A stretch of DNA of 8,847 nucleotides from JBLFWJ01 sp047611425 (GCA_047611425.1 JBLFWJ010000140.1:1-8847); one strand, 5' to 3'; shown: positions 1 through 7,614, counted from the first letter of the stretch. The notes: generated from the sequence alone by a model not told the origin. Translations and numbers: made by a program.

Positions 1-1525
1 TCAATATTAGGCTCTCCACAACTGCACCGTTATTATTCATGATTTCAACTGTTGAAGTACCTGACAAATCAGATGCATGTAACCAGAATTCGCCAGATGT
101 AGGGTTTGGCCAAATGTTCAAGGGATTCACCTTTGCTTCTTCAATGCCAACATTATCAACTTCAACAATATCGTGGGTTGAGTTTATGTCAAGATCCCAA
201 ATAATTGTTGTGATTCCAGATGGCCATTTGATTATTACTGAGTCAATGGACGTTGACTGTCCGATTCCAAAGTGCGTAGTCAATGAACTCATCGGGCTGA
301 AACTTTCTCCTGAACGCACCTCACGAATCTGCATGCCCCAATCACCATACAATTCAACACGCGCACCGATACCGTTCTTGTTACTTACGACACCAAGCGT
401 GTTGATCTTCACCCAGTTGTTGGCGTTTCCGTCATTCATGTAGATGGTGCTGCCATTTAATACATCAAGGAAACCATCGTTGTTCAGGTCACCAATTCCA
501 CCATCATCAAAGCTCAAACTCTGGCCAGTAAAAGTCAGATCTCCGTTATTCAACCACAAAGCATTATCAAACTCAGTAAGGATGTCAACCCATCCATCAT
601 TATCAAAATCTGCACTGGCATTTTCCCAAGCTCCGAGATCGGTTGCATCAATTCCTGTGGTGGCAATAATATCAGTGAAATATCCAGTTCCGTCATTCAA
701 CATAAATCGATTTGAATCGGTGTGATTTACGATGAACGCATCGAAATCTCCATCGTTGTCATAGTCCTCAAAAGTGGTTGCCCAAGATTGCTCGTTATCG
801 GCCATGTTAATGCTTTCAGCCATTTCTGTAAAAACGCCCGAACCATCATTCTGATACATTCCATTTGTACGCTCTGGGTCTCCTGGAGACGAACCTTGTC
901 GGCACTTGGTTATATAAAGATCCATGTCTTCGTCATTGTCGAAGTCACACCAAATTGCAGCATAATTTCCTGGCATATCAATAGTTTCAATCAGCGTTTG
1001 ATCTTCTGTTAACGTACCAGTTCCATCATTTCTGTATGGATGAGAAAGATCTACATCGTGACAAACGAAAGCATCCAAGTGTCCATCATTATCAATATCT
1101 GCAATCGTTGATCGCTGTGAGAAGATGTAATCAGTGTGGAAATCTTCTGTATAGTCTGTTCCAGAACCGTTCGAGTTAATAAAAGATACAGTACTCCCGC
1201 CTCCCAGGAGCAAATCGTTGTATCCGTTATTATCGAAATCCCCAGCGCAAATGCTCCAATTTGGCAGTGTACTCCAGGCATGTTCGTGCTTTTGCTGACT
1301 GAACGTGCCATCGGCATTTTGAAAATCGATAGCCATTGAATCGTCACTAATTCTTACCACATCGTCAAGAAAATCGCCATTCATATCTACGACACAATCT
1401 TCGTAAGACCAACCATTAAAACTTCCTAGAAGACTACTGTTTGAAGAGAAAGTGACCTGCGCCATTCCTCCTGAAACGGTCATAAGGATTGATAAAACAG
1501 TAAATAGTAAATGTCTTTTTTTCAT
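1..1525 (-). CDS. Secreted FG-GAP/VCBS repeat protein with ASPIC/UnbV domain and type IX sorting domain (C-terminus cut by window edge)
   Basis: An open frame runs leftwards from ATG at 1525-1523 for 508 codons without a stop and leaves the window, so only the C-terminus is missing. Residues 1-22 form a signal peptide (MKKRHLLF start, hydrophobic core, likely cleavage before Gln23). Seven calcium-loop motifs of the DxDxDGxxD type follow, at about residues 47, 96, 143, 194, 254, 307 and 346; these are typical of FG-GAP/VCBS beta-propeller blades. Residues 371-437 match the ASPIC/UnbV domain, including GIGARVEL, the REVRSGESF stretch, HFGIG and IIKWPSG. From about residue 470, IWPNPTSGEF opens a Por secretion system C-terminal sorting domain, so export by the type IX system to the cell surface or medium is inferred. 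Architecture resembles CRTAC1-like proteins; the ligand or partner is unknown. There is no Shine-Dalgarno sequence before the ATG. The frame is unbroken, so the gene looks intact. Confidence 0.93.
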   Translation of the reverse strand, partial: MKKRHLLFTVLSILMTVSGGMAQVTFSSNSSLLGSFNGWSYEDCVVDMNGDFLDDVVRISDDSMAIDFQNADGTFSQQKHEHAWSTLPNWSICAGDFDNNGYNDLLLGGGSTVSFINSNGSGTDYTEDFHTDYIFSQRSTIADIDNDGHLDAFVCHDVDLSHPYRNDGTGTLTEDQTLIETIDMPGNYAAIWCDFDNDEDMDLYITKCRQGSSPGDPERTNGMYQNDGSGVFTEMAESINMADNEQSWATTFEDYDNDGDFDAFIVNHTDSNRFMLNDGTGYFTDIIATTGIDATDLGAWENASADFDNDGWVDILTEFDNALWLNNGDLTFTGQSLSFDDGGIGDLNNDGFLDVLNGSTIYMNDGNANNWVKINTLGVVSNKNGIGARVELYGDWGMQIREVRSGESFSPMSSLTTHFGIGQSTSIDSVIIKWPSGITTIIWDLDINSTHDIVEVDNVGIEEAKVNPLNIWPNPTSGEFWLHASDLSGTSTVEIMNNNGAVVESLIL

Positions 1526-1541
1526 TTTGGAATGAATTGAT

Positions 1542-1551
1542 TTTAGCTAAA
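1542..1551. repeat. Perfect 10-base palindrome TTTAGCTAAA
   Basis: This self-complementary decamer lies 17-26 bases upstream of the FG-GAP protein start, in the probable 5' leader or core promoter. An AT-rich 10-base palindrome can occur by chance, so a function is only a possibility. Confidence 0.2.
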
Positions 1552-1581
1552 GGACGTTAAACTCAGCAACATGAGGTGTAC

Positions 1582-1605
1582 AATGCTTGACATGATGTCA
1601 ACATT
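1582..1605. promoter_or_regulatory. Dyad symmetry, possible operator
   Basis: The core is a perfect inverted repeat, TTGACAT and ATGTCAA around a single G (1587-1601). The outer arms AATG (1582-1585) and CATT (1602-1605) also pair if one C (1586) is bulged. It lies 57-80 bases upstream of the start codon of the minus-strand FG-GAP protein and 29-52 bases past the rlmH stop. The one-base centre fits a DNA site for a dimeric regulator better than a terminator hairpin, and no T-run follows on either strand. The regulatory role is inferred. Confidence 0.4.
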
Positions 1606-1633
1606 AGAATAATGAAATCGTCATCCTTTTGCC

Positions 1634-2104
1634 TCAATGATGATATTTCTCCCCTTTGTTTATCGAACACGCACGATATAGTTGTTCTACAAATAGCAAG
1701 CGAATCATTTGATGCGTGAAGGTCATTTTCGATAATGCCATTTTAGAATCGGCTCTTTGATAAACAGCTTTAGAAAAACCAAAGGCCCCGCCAATAACAA
1801 AAACGAGTTGGCGAGTTCCGGCATTCAACCTCTTGGTGAGCAATCCAGCAAATTCTCTTGAAGAATATTCTCTACCCAATTCATCCAAAACGATTACATG
1901 ATCACCATTTTCAATGTTCTCGAGAAGTGCAAGGCCTTCTAATTCCTTCAGCTTTTCAAAAGGCAGTTTGGCTGCATTCTTTGGTTTTGGAATGACGACA
2001 AATTCAAATGGCAAATAGTGTTTGATCCTATCACAATACCGGTCAATCAGGGGGATAAGCTCTTTATCATCCGTTTTGTCTACAACTAGCAGTTTTACCT
2101 TCAT
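1634..2104 (-). CDS. rlmH: 23S rRNA (pseudouridine1915-N3)-methyltransferase RlmH
   Basis: This cytoplasmic SPOUT-class enzyme uses S-adenosylmethionine to methylate N3 of pseudouridine 1915 in helix 69 of 23S rRNA, acting on assembled 70S ribosomes. The 156-residue product matches the usual length (about 155-160). Visible family signatures are VLDELGRE (72-79), the cofactor-knot motif VIGGAFGF (103-110), the segment LSKMTFTHQMIRLLFVEQLYRA (124-145, given here by its ends LSKM and LYRA) and the invariant-type C-terminus GEKYHH. The start at 2104 (MKVKLL) was chosen because it begins directly with the first beta-strand. An in-frame ATG at 2134 would add ten residues unlike the family and would run into the divergent promoter region. 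It is transcribed away from the nadC run and ends 108 bases before the next minus-strand start. Confidence 0.96.
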   Translation of the reverse strand: MKVKLLVVDKTDDKELIPLIDRYCDRIKHYLPFEFVVIPKPKNAAKLPFEKLKELEGLALLENIENGDHVIVLDELGREYSSREFAGLLTKRLNAGTRQLVFVIGGAFGFSKAVYQRADSKMALSKMTFTHQMIRLLFVEQLYRACSINKGEKYHH

Positions 2105-2111
2105 ACTCAGG

Positions 2112-2142
2112 TTTGATGTTCGGCAAAGTATCACTTATTTTG
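2112..2142 (+). promoter_or_regulatory. Candidate Bacteroidota-type promoter for the DUF4783-nadC run
   Basis: TTTG at 2112-2115, then 20 bases, then TATTTTG at 2136-2142. This resembles the Bacteroidota -33 TTTG and -7 TAnnTTTG elements, but the -7 box is one base short of consensus. It would give a leader of about 40 bases before the DUF4783 start. Nearby on the minus strand is TACTTTG (2130-2124), which pairs with TATTTTG with one mismatch and could be a -7 box for rlmH, but no matching -33 element was seen there. This is inferred from motif and position only. Confidence 0.4.
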
Positions 2143-2190
2143 TGTGGGTATCTTCACGGCACTGGCCTGAAAGTTGATACCACTGCAACC

Positions 2191-2589
2191 ATGATGAAAT
2201 CTATTCGAATTCTTAGCACTTTGATACTGATAATGTCAATGACCGTGGGCACCGCACTGTCCCAGCATGGAGAGCGTATTGATGCCGCAATCAGGGTTGG
2301 AAATTCCAGTGCGTTGAGCGAGCATTTTGGCCCAAAAGTGGACCTAACCTTACTGAGTAAAGAAGACAGCTACAGCAAAGCTCAGGCTGAACAAATTCTA
2401 AAGGACTTCTTTCAGAAGAATAGTGTTTCTGATTACAAGGTGATTCACCACGGAAGCGCGAAAGACGGGGCTGAATATTTTATTGGATCCCTGACCACTT
2501 CTGGTGGCAGTTTTCGAACCTATCTTTTGGTTAGAACGGAGAATTCGAAGAAGCGGATTCAGCAGCTTCGCATCGAAGCATCAGAGTAA
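2191..2589 (+). CDS. DUF4783 family secreted or periplasmic protein
   Basis: A 132-residue protein with an N-terminal signal peptide (MMKSIR, then hydrophobic core to about residue 23, cleavage probably before Gln25 in ALSQ). The mature part is about 108 residues. It resembles the DUF4783 family of Bacteroidota, whose members are short, exported and often encoded beside nadC; the alpha-then-beta pattern (helix IDAAIRVGNSSALSEHF, later strands FRTYLLVR and RIQQLRIEA) fits an NTF2-like fold. Its biochemical role is unknown. The start is 2191 or 2194 (two ATGs in tandem), chosen because the signal peptide begins there; an upstream in-frame ATG at 2113 would add a non-hydrophobic leader and overlap the promoter. 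It is the first gene of the run, and its stop is 3 bases before nadC. Confidence 0.82.
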   Translation: MMKSIRILSTLILIMSMTVGTALSQHGERIDAAIRVGNSSALSEHFGPKVDLTLLSKEDSYSKAQAEQILKDFFQKNSVSDYKVIHHGSAKDGAEYFIGSLTTSGGSFRTYLLVRTENSKKRIQQLRIEASE

Positions 2590-2592
2590 ATA

Positions 2593-3426
2593 ATGACAAT
2601 AGACGAGATCATAGATCGTACGCTCGAAGAAGATTTGGGCGATGGCGATCACACTTCCAATGCCTGTTTGCCAAGTTCAGTTTCAGGTTCGGCCTACTTA
2701 GTTTGTAAAGAAGCCGGTGTAATTGCCGGAATGGATTTGGCGGAAACGATCTTTCATCGGGTTGATGACAACCTGATATTCAAAGCTCTGGTTTCGGATG
2801 GTGAATCCATTGAAGTCGGACAACGACTATTCGAGGTCGAAGGAAGTTCACGCTCAATCTTAACAGCCGAAAGAACTGTATTGAATTTCATGCAACGCAT
2901 GAGCGGGATTGCAACTAAAACCCGTTTTCTCAATTCATTAATCGGAAACAACTCAGCGAAATTGCTCGATACGAGAAAGACCACTCCCCTACTTCGTGAA
3001 ATTGAAAAGCTAGCTGTAAGAATTGGCGGTGGGTACAACCACAGAATGGGTCTTTACGACATGATCATGATAAAAGACAATCATGCCGACATGTCTGGAG
3101 GAATCACCGCTGCCGTGACCAAGGTTCATAAATACATGGCAGCTAAGGGCAAAAAATTGAAAGTGGAAGTTGAAGTCCGCGATTTGGAAGAACTAAACGA
3201 GGTTTTATCTATTGAAGGCGTGGATCGGGTGATGTTGGATAACTTCACTCCTACTTTGATGACAGAAGCTGTAAACATTATTGCAGGCAGAATTGAAACG
3301 GAGGCTTCTGGTGGAATCACCGAGGCCACGATTGCAGATTATGCAGCAACTGGCGTTGACTATATTTCTGTTGGAGCGCTTACGCACAACATTCAGAGTC
3401 TCGACCTTAGTTTGAAAGCCGACTGA
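2593..3426 (+). CDS. nadC: Nicotinate-nucleotide pyrophosphorylase (carboxylating), quinolinate phosphoribosyltransferase
   Basis: NadC joins quinolinate to the phosphoribosyl group of PRPP with release of CO2 and pyrophosphate, giving nicotinate mononucleotide in de novo NAD synthesis in the cytoplasm. The 277-residue length is normal. Signatures seen in order: EEDLGDGDHTS (12-22), ERTVLNFMQRMSGIAT (93-108) with the conserved Arg94, LDTRKTTP (125-132), GGGYNHRMGLYD (145-156) with His150 and Arg151, MIKDNH (159-164) with Lys161, the VEVEV strand (191-195), MLDNF (214-218), EASGGI (237-242) and VGALTH (260-265). All expected quinolinate- and phosphate-binding positions are present, so it should be active. 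Neither nadA nor nadB is in the window. It sits 3 bases after the DUF4783 gene and 1 base before the YihY gene, implying one transcript. Confidence 0.97.
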   Translation: MTIDEIIDRTLEEDLGDGDHTSNACLPSSVSGSAYLVCKEAGVIAGMDLAETIFHRVDDNLIFKALVSDGESIEVGQRLFEVEGSSRSILTAERTVLNFMQRMSGIATKTRFLNSLIGNNSAKLLDTRKTTPLLREIEKLAVRIGGGYNHRMGLYDMIMIKDNHADMSGGITAAVTKVHKYMAAKGKKLKVEVEVRDLEELNEVLSIEGVDRVMLDNFTPTLMTEAVNIIAGRIETEASGGITEATIADYAATGVDYISVGALTHNIQSLDLSLKAD

Positions 3427-3427
3427 T

Positions 3428-4417
3428 ATGCTCAGAAAACTTATCGTTTGGTTCCTGCGGCTTCCCATCATTCGGAATATTATCAAATTCTCTAAAGAAG
3501 TTAGGATTCCTGGGTTCGATGGATTGCCTCTTTACGATGTCACGGCCTTTTTTGTAAAGGGACTTCAAGAAGGATGGCTGAGTTTGAGAGCCTCCGCAGT
3601 AGCATTCAACTTCATATTGGCCATCTTTCCGGCCATCATTTTCCTATTCACGCTGATCGCTTACATCCCAATTGACGGGTTTCAAGAACAATTGCTCGGC
3701 ATGATGGAAGTGTTGCTTCCAAACAGCGTTTTTGAAAGCATTGACGAGACGTTCGCAGATATTATTACTCGTCAACGAGGTGGGCTGCTTTCGGTTACCG
3801 TTATCTCCACACTCTACTTTGCAACCAACGGCTTACACACGCTAATCGATAGCTTCAATACCACATATCACACGATGGAGAGCCGATCCTACTTCGTTCA
3901 ACGTGGAATTGCCATTCTCCTCACATTGATCTTAACCGCATTTACTGTTGTCGCCATTAGCCTCATTGTTTTTGGGCATATGGGCATGGATTATCTGCGA
4001 GAACTGGGTTGGATTGAAGACAGCCTGATGCATTTGACACTTAATCTTGCCCGTTGGGTGATCATTCTGGCATTGATATTCTTCGCTATCTCTGTCTTGT
4101 ATTTTCTAGGACCAGCGAAGCAAACCAAATGGCGTTTTTTTTCGGCAGGCTCCACACTGGCAACCGTTCTCGTAATTGTCACTTCTCTAGGATTTACCTA
4201 TTTCGTTGAAAATTTCGGCCAGTACAACAAACTTTATGGATCCATCGGAACCCTAGTAATTGTAATGCTTTGGATGCTTTTCAATTCCACGGCATTGCTA
4301 ATCGGTTTTGAATTGAATGCCAGTATCGAGGATGCGAAACTTCGTGATTTGGCCCTGGATAAACGCTCACTCAACATTTCGTTGGAAGATGAAATTGAAA
4401 AAGGAAATAATTCGTGA
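3428..4417 (+). CDS. YihY/BrkB family inner-membrane protein
   Basis: A 329-residue polytopic membrane protein of the YihY/virulence factor BrkB family, once mis-annotated as ribonuclease BN. About six membrane segments are visible, near residues 56-80, 118-138, 160-183, 207-228, 240-260 and 272-296. Family marks include RASAVAFNFILAIFPA (54-69), the YFVENFGQYNKLYGSIG stretch (258-274) and the end of the last helix, LLIGFELNA (290-298). The first 50 residues and the last 30 are predicted to be cytosolic; the tail is charged. The molecular function of the family is not settled; some members have been proposed to be transporters. The start is 1 base after the nadC stop and the end overlaps the next gene by 4 bases (GTGA), which suggests translational coupling on both sides. 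Confidence 0.92.
   Translation: MLRKLIVWFLRLPIIRNIIKFSKEVRIPGFDGLPLYDVTAFFVKGLQEGWLSLRASAVAFNFILAIFPAIIFLFTLIAYIPIDGFQEQLLGMMEVLLPNSVFESIDETFADIITRQRGGLLSVTVISTLYFATNGLHTLIDSFNTTYHTMESRSYFVQRGIAILLTLILTAFTVVAISLIVFGHMGMDYLRELGWIEDSLMHLTLNLARWVIILALIFFAISVLYFLGPAKQTKWRFFSAGSTLATVLVIVTSLGFTYFVENFGQYNKLYGSIGTLVIVMLWMLFNSTALLIGFELNASIEDAKLRDLALDKRSLNISLEDEIEKGNNS
4401..4406 (+). promoter_or_regulatory. Shine-Dalgarno-like AAGGAA before the GTG start of the M1 peptidase gene
   Basis: AAGGAA lies inside the end of the YihY gene, 7 bases before the GTG at 4414. No comparable purine box sits at usable spacing before the other starts in the window. It supports GTG 4414 as the true start, as does the signal peptide that begins exactly there. 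Confidence 0.5.
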
Positions 4418-7400
4418 AAAGGCTACTCTTCATTTTACCCGTACTTATTGCGAATGTTGTTTTTGGGCAGTACGACCCGCTTTCTCCACCCAATACATTT
4501 AGATCTTCAGACAATCCTCTTTACTGGAATAATCGTCCTCCAAGTTCTGATTATTGGCAACAGGATGTCCATTACATTATATCGGCCGAGTTAGATGTAG
4601 AAACAGACGTTATCACGGGAAAGCAGCGATTGATTTATTGGAATAATTCGCCAGATACCCTGACGCATCTCTTCTTCCACCTTTATCAGAATGCCTATAC
4701 GCCAAACTCTTTTCTAGGAAAGTTGAGGGAAGAAAAAGGTGAGCATACAGAATATGGAGGCTATGAATCAGAAGGTCTCGGAACCGAGGTTTTGTCATTT
4801 AAGGTTGACGGCAAAGACATCCAGCCAACACTTGATGGTACCATCATGCATGTTCCGCTGGAGAATGCACTGCTTGCCAATTCCAAGGTGACAATCGATA
4901 TAGATTTCAAAACGTACTTCGATAATGGAGGCTCGTCTGGCAAACGGATGAAGAAGTTCGAGCATGCTGGATCAAAGCATTATGATGCGGTTCACTGGTA
5001 TCCGAGGATCAGCGTTTATGACCGAAAATTCGGCTGGACAACTGACCCACATCTTGGGAGTGAGTTTTATGGGGATCATGGAACGTTTGATGTTCAGGTA
5101 ACCACGGCATCCAACATGATTCTTGATGGTACAGGGTTTCTCACCAACCGTGATGAAGTTCTTCCAGCAGATCTTCGGAAGAAGCTAGACATCACAAACT
5201 TCAAAGACAAACCTTGGGGGGAAAAGGCCAGCGTAATTCTTCCTTACGATTCTGACCAGACCAAAACTTGGAAGTTCCATGCAGAGAATGTGCATGACTT
5301 TGGGTTCACCGTTGATCCGACTTACAGAATTGGAGAAGCGGATGCCCTTGTTGATGGCCGAATAGTGAAATGCTACTCGTTGGCCCAAGAAGAACATGCC
5401 AGCAAGTGGCAGAATGCGGCTTCTTTCTCAGCAAAGATTATCGAGTTGTTCTCAAAGAGAGTTGGGCCTTACCATTATCATAAGATGATTGTTGCTGATG
5501 CCCGAGACGGCATGGAATATCCCATGCTTACGTTGGATGGTGGCTCAGATCCGGGTTATCGTGACCTCCTTGTTCACGAGATTGGACACAATTGGTTTTA
5601 CGGAATGGTTGGGAATAATGAGACATATCGTGCAGGCCTAGATGAAGGTTTTACCCAGTATCTGACGGTAATGGGAATGCAAGAATTGCAAGGCGACACA
5701 GATGTTTTTGAAGTACCTGACCATTGGTACAAGCGACTTTTCAAAAAACCTGTTCCAACTTTGGATAACCAGATTTACAATGGCTTTATGCGTTCCGGAA
5801 AATCTAGGGAAGTACCTGCCATTGATGTTCATTCGGATCATTATCACGAAGGGTACACTCATGGATATGGCCATGTTTACTACAAGGCTGGGGTTATGCT
5901 TTTCAACTTAGAGTACGTCCTTGGCGATGAGCTTTTCGCAACAGTAATGAAAACGTATTTCGATCGATGGAAATTCGGTCACCCATATTGGGATGATTTC
6001 CGTCAAGTTGTTCGGGACGTTACCAAAAGCGACATGAACTGGTTTTTTGATCAATGGATTGGGAAAACTGAGCACATTGATTACTCAATCGCATCCGTTT
6101 ATAGTTTGAAGAATGATCGATACCAAATCAAGATCAAGCGGAAAGAAAACATGCAAATGCCGCTGGACATCAAGGTTGTGACCAATTCTGATTCCATCAT
6201 CAACTATTACATTCCCAACACATACTTTCAGAAAAAGACAGATGCGACCGTACTTCCTCAATGGAAAGGCTGGGGAAAGAAAAACCGCTCTTATGAGTTC
6301 ATCATTGAACTTCAGGATGGATTAAAATCTGTTCAGATTGACACGAGCAGAAGGCTGGCTGATGTTTATATGCTCGATAATTCAAGAGGGGTAAATCGAA
6401 GCAAATTTGAATTCGATTCGCAAATCAAAAATCGATCAGAGCGAGATAAATACGAAATCAGAATTCGTCCAGACTTTTGGTACAATGGATATGATGGGGT
6501 GAAAGCTGGCGGTTCAATAAGTGGTGATTACCTCAAAACTCATCATGTATTTAACTTCAAACTTTGGGTAAATACTGGTGCTGGACAATGGGGTTTTCCA
6601 AAATCAGTGAGTGGAACTGATTATCAGTTCATGTCAGTAATGCTGGATTACAAAACAAGCATGGCCAGATTTTGGAAACGCAGCGACTTTGTGTTCTCAG
6701 GCCGAGTTCTAGACGGCCTCTACCATTATGACGTTGGCGTGCAGAAATTCAGTAAGAATCGAAAGACCAAGTACAGCTTCTATTACAGATCACTTTATCG
6801 TTATAAAGATGCCGACTTGGCCTATCTACTGGTACGAGATGGTTGGAATAGCGGTGAGTTCAACAACACCATCAATATTGATGTAAAGCATGATTTCAGC
6901 CACAAGCATGGACATGGCTCAATCGCTGCTAACCTGCGGGGTTCTGGCCCTGGATCGGATTATGGCTATGGTAGAATCCAAGTTGAATTCAAGGATGAAG
7001 TTGGGCTGGGCAAATTGAAGTTGAAATCAAGAATCTTCGGACAAATTGGAACCGGGAATACAGCTCCAGAATCTGCCCTTTACTTAGATCGAGCTTCACC
7101 TGAAGAAATGATGTTTAATAAGTACACTCGAAGTGCTGGAATCATTCCAGAATCATGGGCGACATACGATGGCAGACTCGGTCATTACCATCATGGTGGT
7201 GGATTAAACCTAAGAGGATATTCCTCCTATGTTGCACCGCAATTGGATGACCAAGGAAATGTTCAACTCACGTATCAAGGAACCACTGGAGCAGCCGTAA
7301 ACATTGAATTGGAATTTGATGATCTATTCGGATTCAAACCAAAGTTTGCTCGAAATTGGTTGGACATTGATTTGTATTTGTTTGCGGATGCAGGAATCAT

Positions 7401-7614
7401 CAACATGAAAGGCAAAGGCGATTATGTGATGGCCACACCACGTGCTGATGCTGGAATTGGAACTTCAATTACCATTAAGAAATGGGGGCTTCTTGAAAAG
7501 GTCAAGCCACTCACCATTCGGTTTGACATGCCAATCTATTTGAGCCACGCACCAGCGTTGGCCCCGAACAATTTTCAGTTCAATTGGCTACTTGGCATAG
7601 GACGTGCATTCTAA
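4414..7614 (+). CDS. M1 family zinc metallopeptidase with C-terminal Omp85-like outer-membrane barrel
   Basis: A 1066-residue exported protein. Residues 1-18 form a signal peptide (MKRLLFILPV start, cleavage probably before Gln19). Residues about 50-300 are the N-terminal beta domain of M1 peptidases. The catalytic domain carries GMEYP (366-370, the counterpart of the GAMEN exopeptidase motif), the zinc site HEIGH (388-392) with the third ligand Glu411 exactly 18 residues on, and the probable transition-state Tyr490 in YKAG. Residues about 553-657 look like the Ig-like beta domain. From about 677 to the end the chain becomes alternating aromatic and polar beta-strands with LRGY at 933-936, DLYLFADAGIIN near 986-997, PLTIRFDMPIYL near 1032-1043 and a terminal Phe, as in Omp85-type barrels. 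No POTRA repeats were recognised. Inference: the peptidase is tethered to the outer membrane by its own barrel. Starts at GTG overlapping the upstream stop; ATG starts further in would lose the signal peptide. The peptidase call is firm; the barrel family is less certain. Confidence 0.9.
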   Translation: MKRLLFILPVLIANVVFGQYDPLSPPNTFRSSDNPLYWNNRPPSSDYWQQDVHYIISAELDVETDVITGKQRLIYWNNSPDTLTHLFFHLYQNAYTPNSFLGKLREEKGEHTEYGGYESEGLGTEVLSFKVDGKDIQPTLDGTIMHVPLENALLANSKVTIDIDFKTYFDNGGSSGKRMKKFEHAGSKHYDAVHWYPRISVYDRKFGWTTDPHLGSEFYGDHGTFDVQVTTASNMILDGTGFLTNRDEVLPADLRKKLDITNFKDKPWGEKASVILPYDSDQTKTWKFHAENVHDFGFTVDPTYRIGEADALVDGRIVKCYSLAQEEHASKWQNAASFSAKIIELFSKRVGPYHYHKMIVADARDGMEYPMLTLDGGSDPGYRDLLVHEIGHNWFYGMVGNNETYRAGLDEGFTQYLTVMGMQELQGDTDVFEVPDHWYKRLFKKPVPTLDNQIYNGFMRSGKSREVPAIDVHSDHYHEGYTHGYGHVYYKAGVMLFNLEYVLGDELFATVMKTYFDRWKFGHPYWDDFRQVVRDVTKSDMNWFFDQWIGKTEHIDYSIASVYSLKNDRYQIKIKRKENMQMPLDIKVVTNSDSIINYYIPNTYFQKKTDATVLPQWKGWGKKNRSYEFIIELQDGLKSVQIDTSRRLADVYMLDNSRGVNRSKFEFDSQIKNRSERDKYEIRIRPDFWYNGYDGVKAGGSISGDYLKTHHVFNFKLWVNTGAGQWGFPKSVSGTDYQFMSVMLDYKTSMARFWKRSDFVFSGRVLDGLYHYDVGVQKFSKNRKTKYSFYYRSLYRYKDADLAYLLVRDGWNSGEFNNTINIDVKHDFSHKHGHGSIAANLRGSGPGSDYGYGRIQVEFKDEVGLGKLKLKSRIFGQIGTGNTAPESALYLDRASPEEMMFNKYTRSAGIIPESWATYDGRLGHYHHGGGLNLRGYSSYVAPQLDDQGNVQLTYQGTTGAAVNIELEFDDLFGFKPKFARNWLDIDLYLFADAGIINMKGKGDYVMATPRADAGIGTSITIKKWGLLEKVKPLTIRFDMPIYLSHAPALAPNNFQFNWLLGIGRAF

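Noticed and set aside
39..1012. Three consecutive plus-strand open frames antisense to the FG-GAP protein
   Set aside because: Their translations show no domain, signal peptide or repeat pattern, whereas the minus strand encodes a continuous 508-residue protein with clear motifs over the same bases.
1051..1347. Minus-strand 98-residue open frame
   Set aside because: It is out of frame with the FG-GAP protein that covers the same strand and has no recognisable features.
1587..1601. TTGACA inside the dyad read as a sigma70 -35 box
   Set aside because: No suitable -10 element follows at proper spacing, and Bacteroidota promoters use a different consensus; the hexamer is explained by the palindrome.
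1582..1605. Intrinsic terminator for rlmH
   Set aside because: The hairpin has no T-run after it on the minus strand, and a one-base centre favours a DNA-binding site.
2105..2134. Longer rlmH start at 2134
   Set aside because: It adds ten residues not seen in the family, and the core fold starts at MKVKLL from 2104.
2113..2190. Longer DUF4783 start at 2113
   Set aside because: The extension is not signal-like and would overlap the likely promoter; the signal peptide begins at 2191.
3428..4417. Ribonuclease BN annotation for the YihY family gene
   Set aside because: That name came from an old misassignment; the product is a polytopic membrane protein without nuclease motifs.
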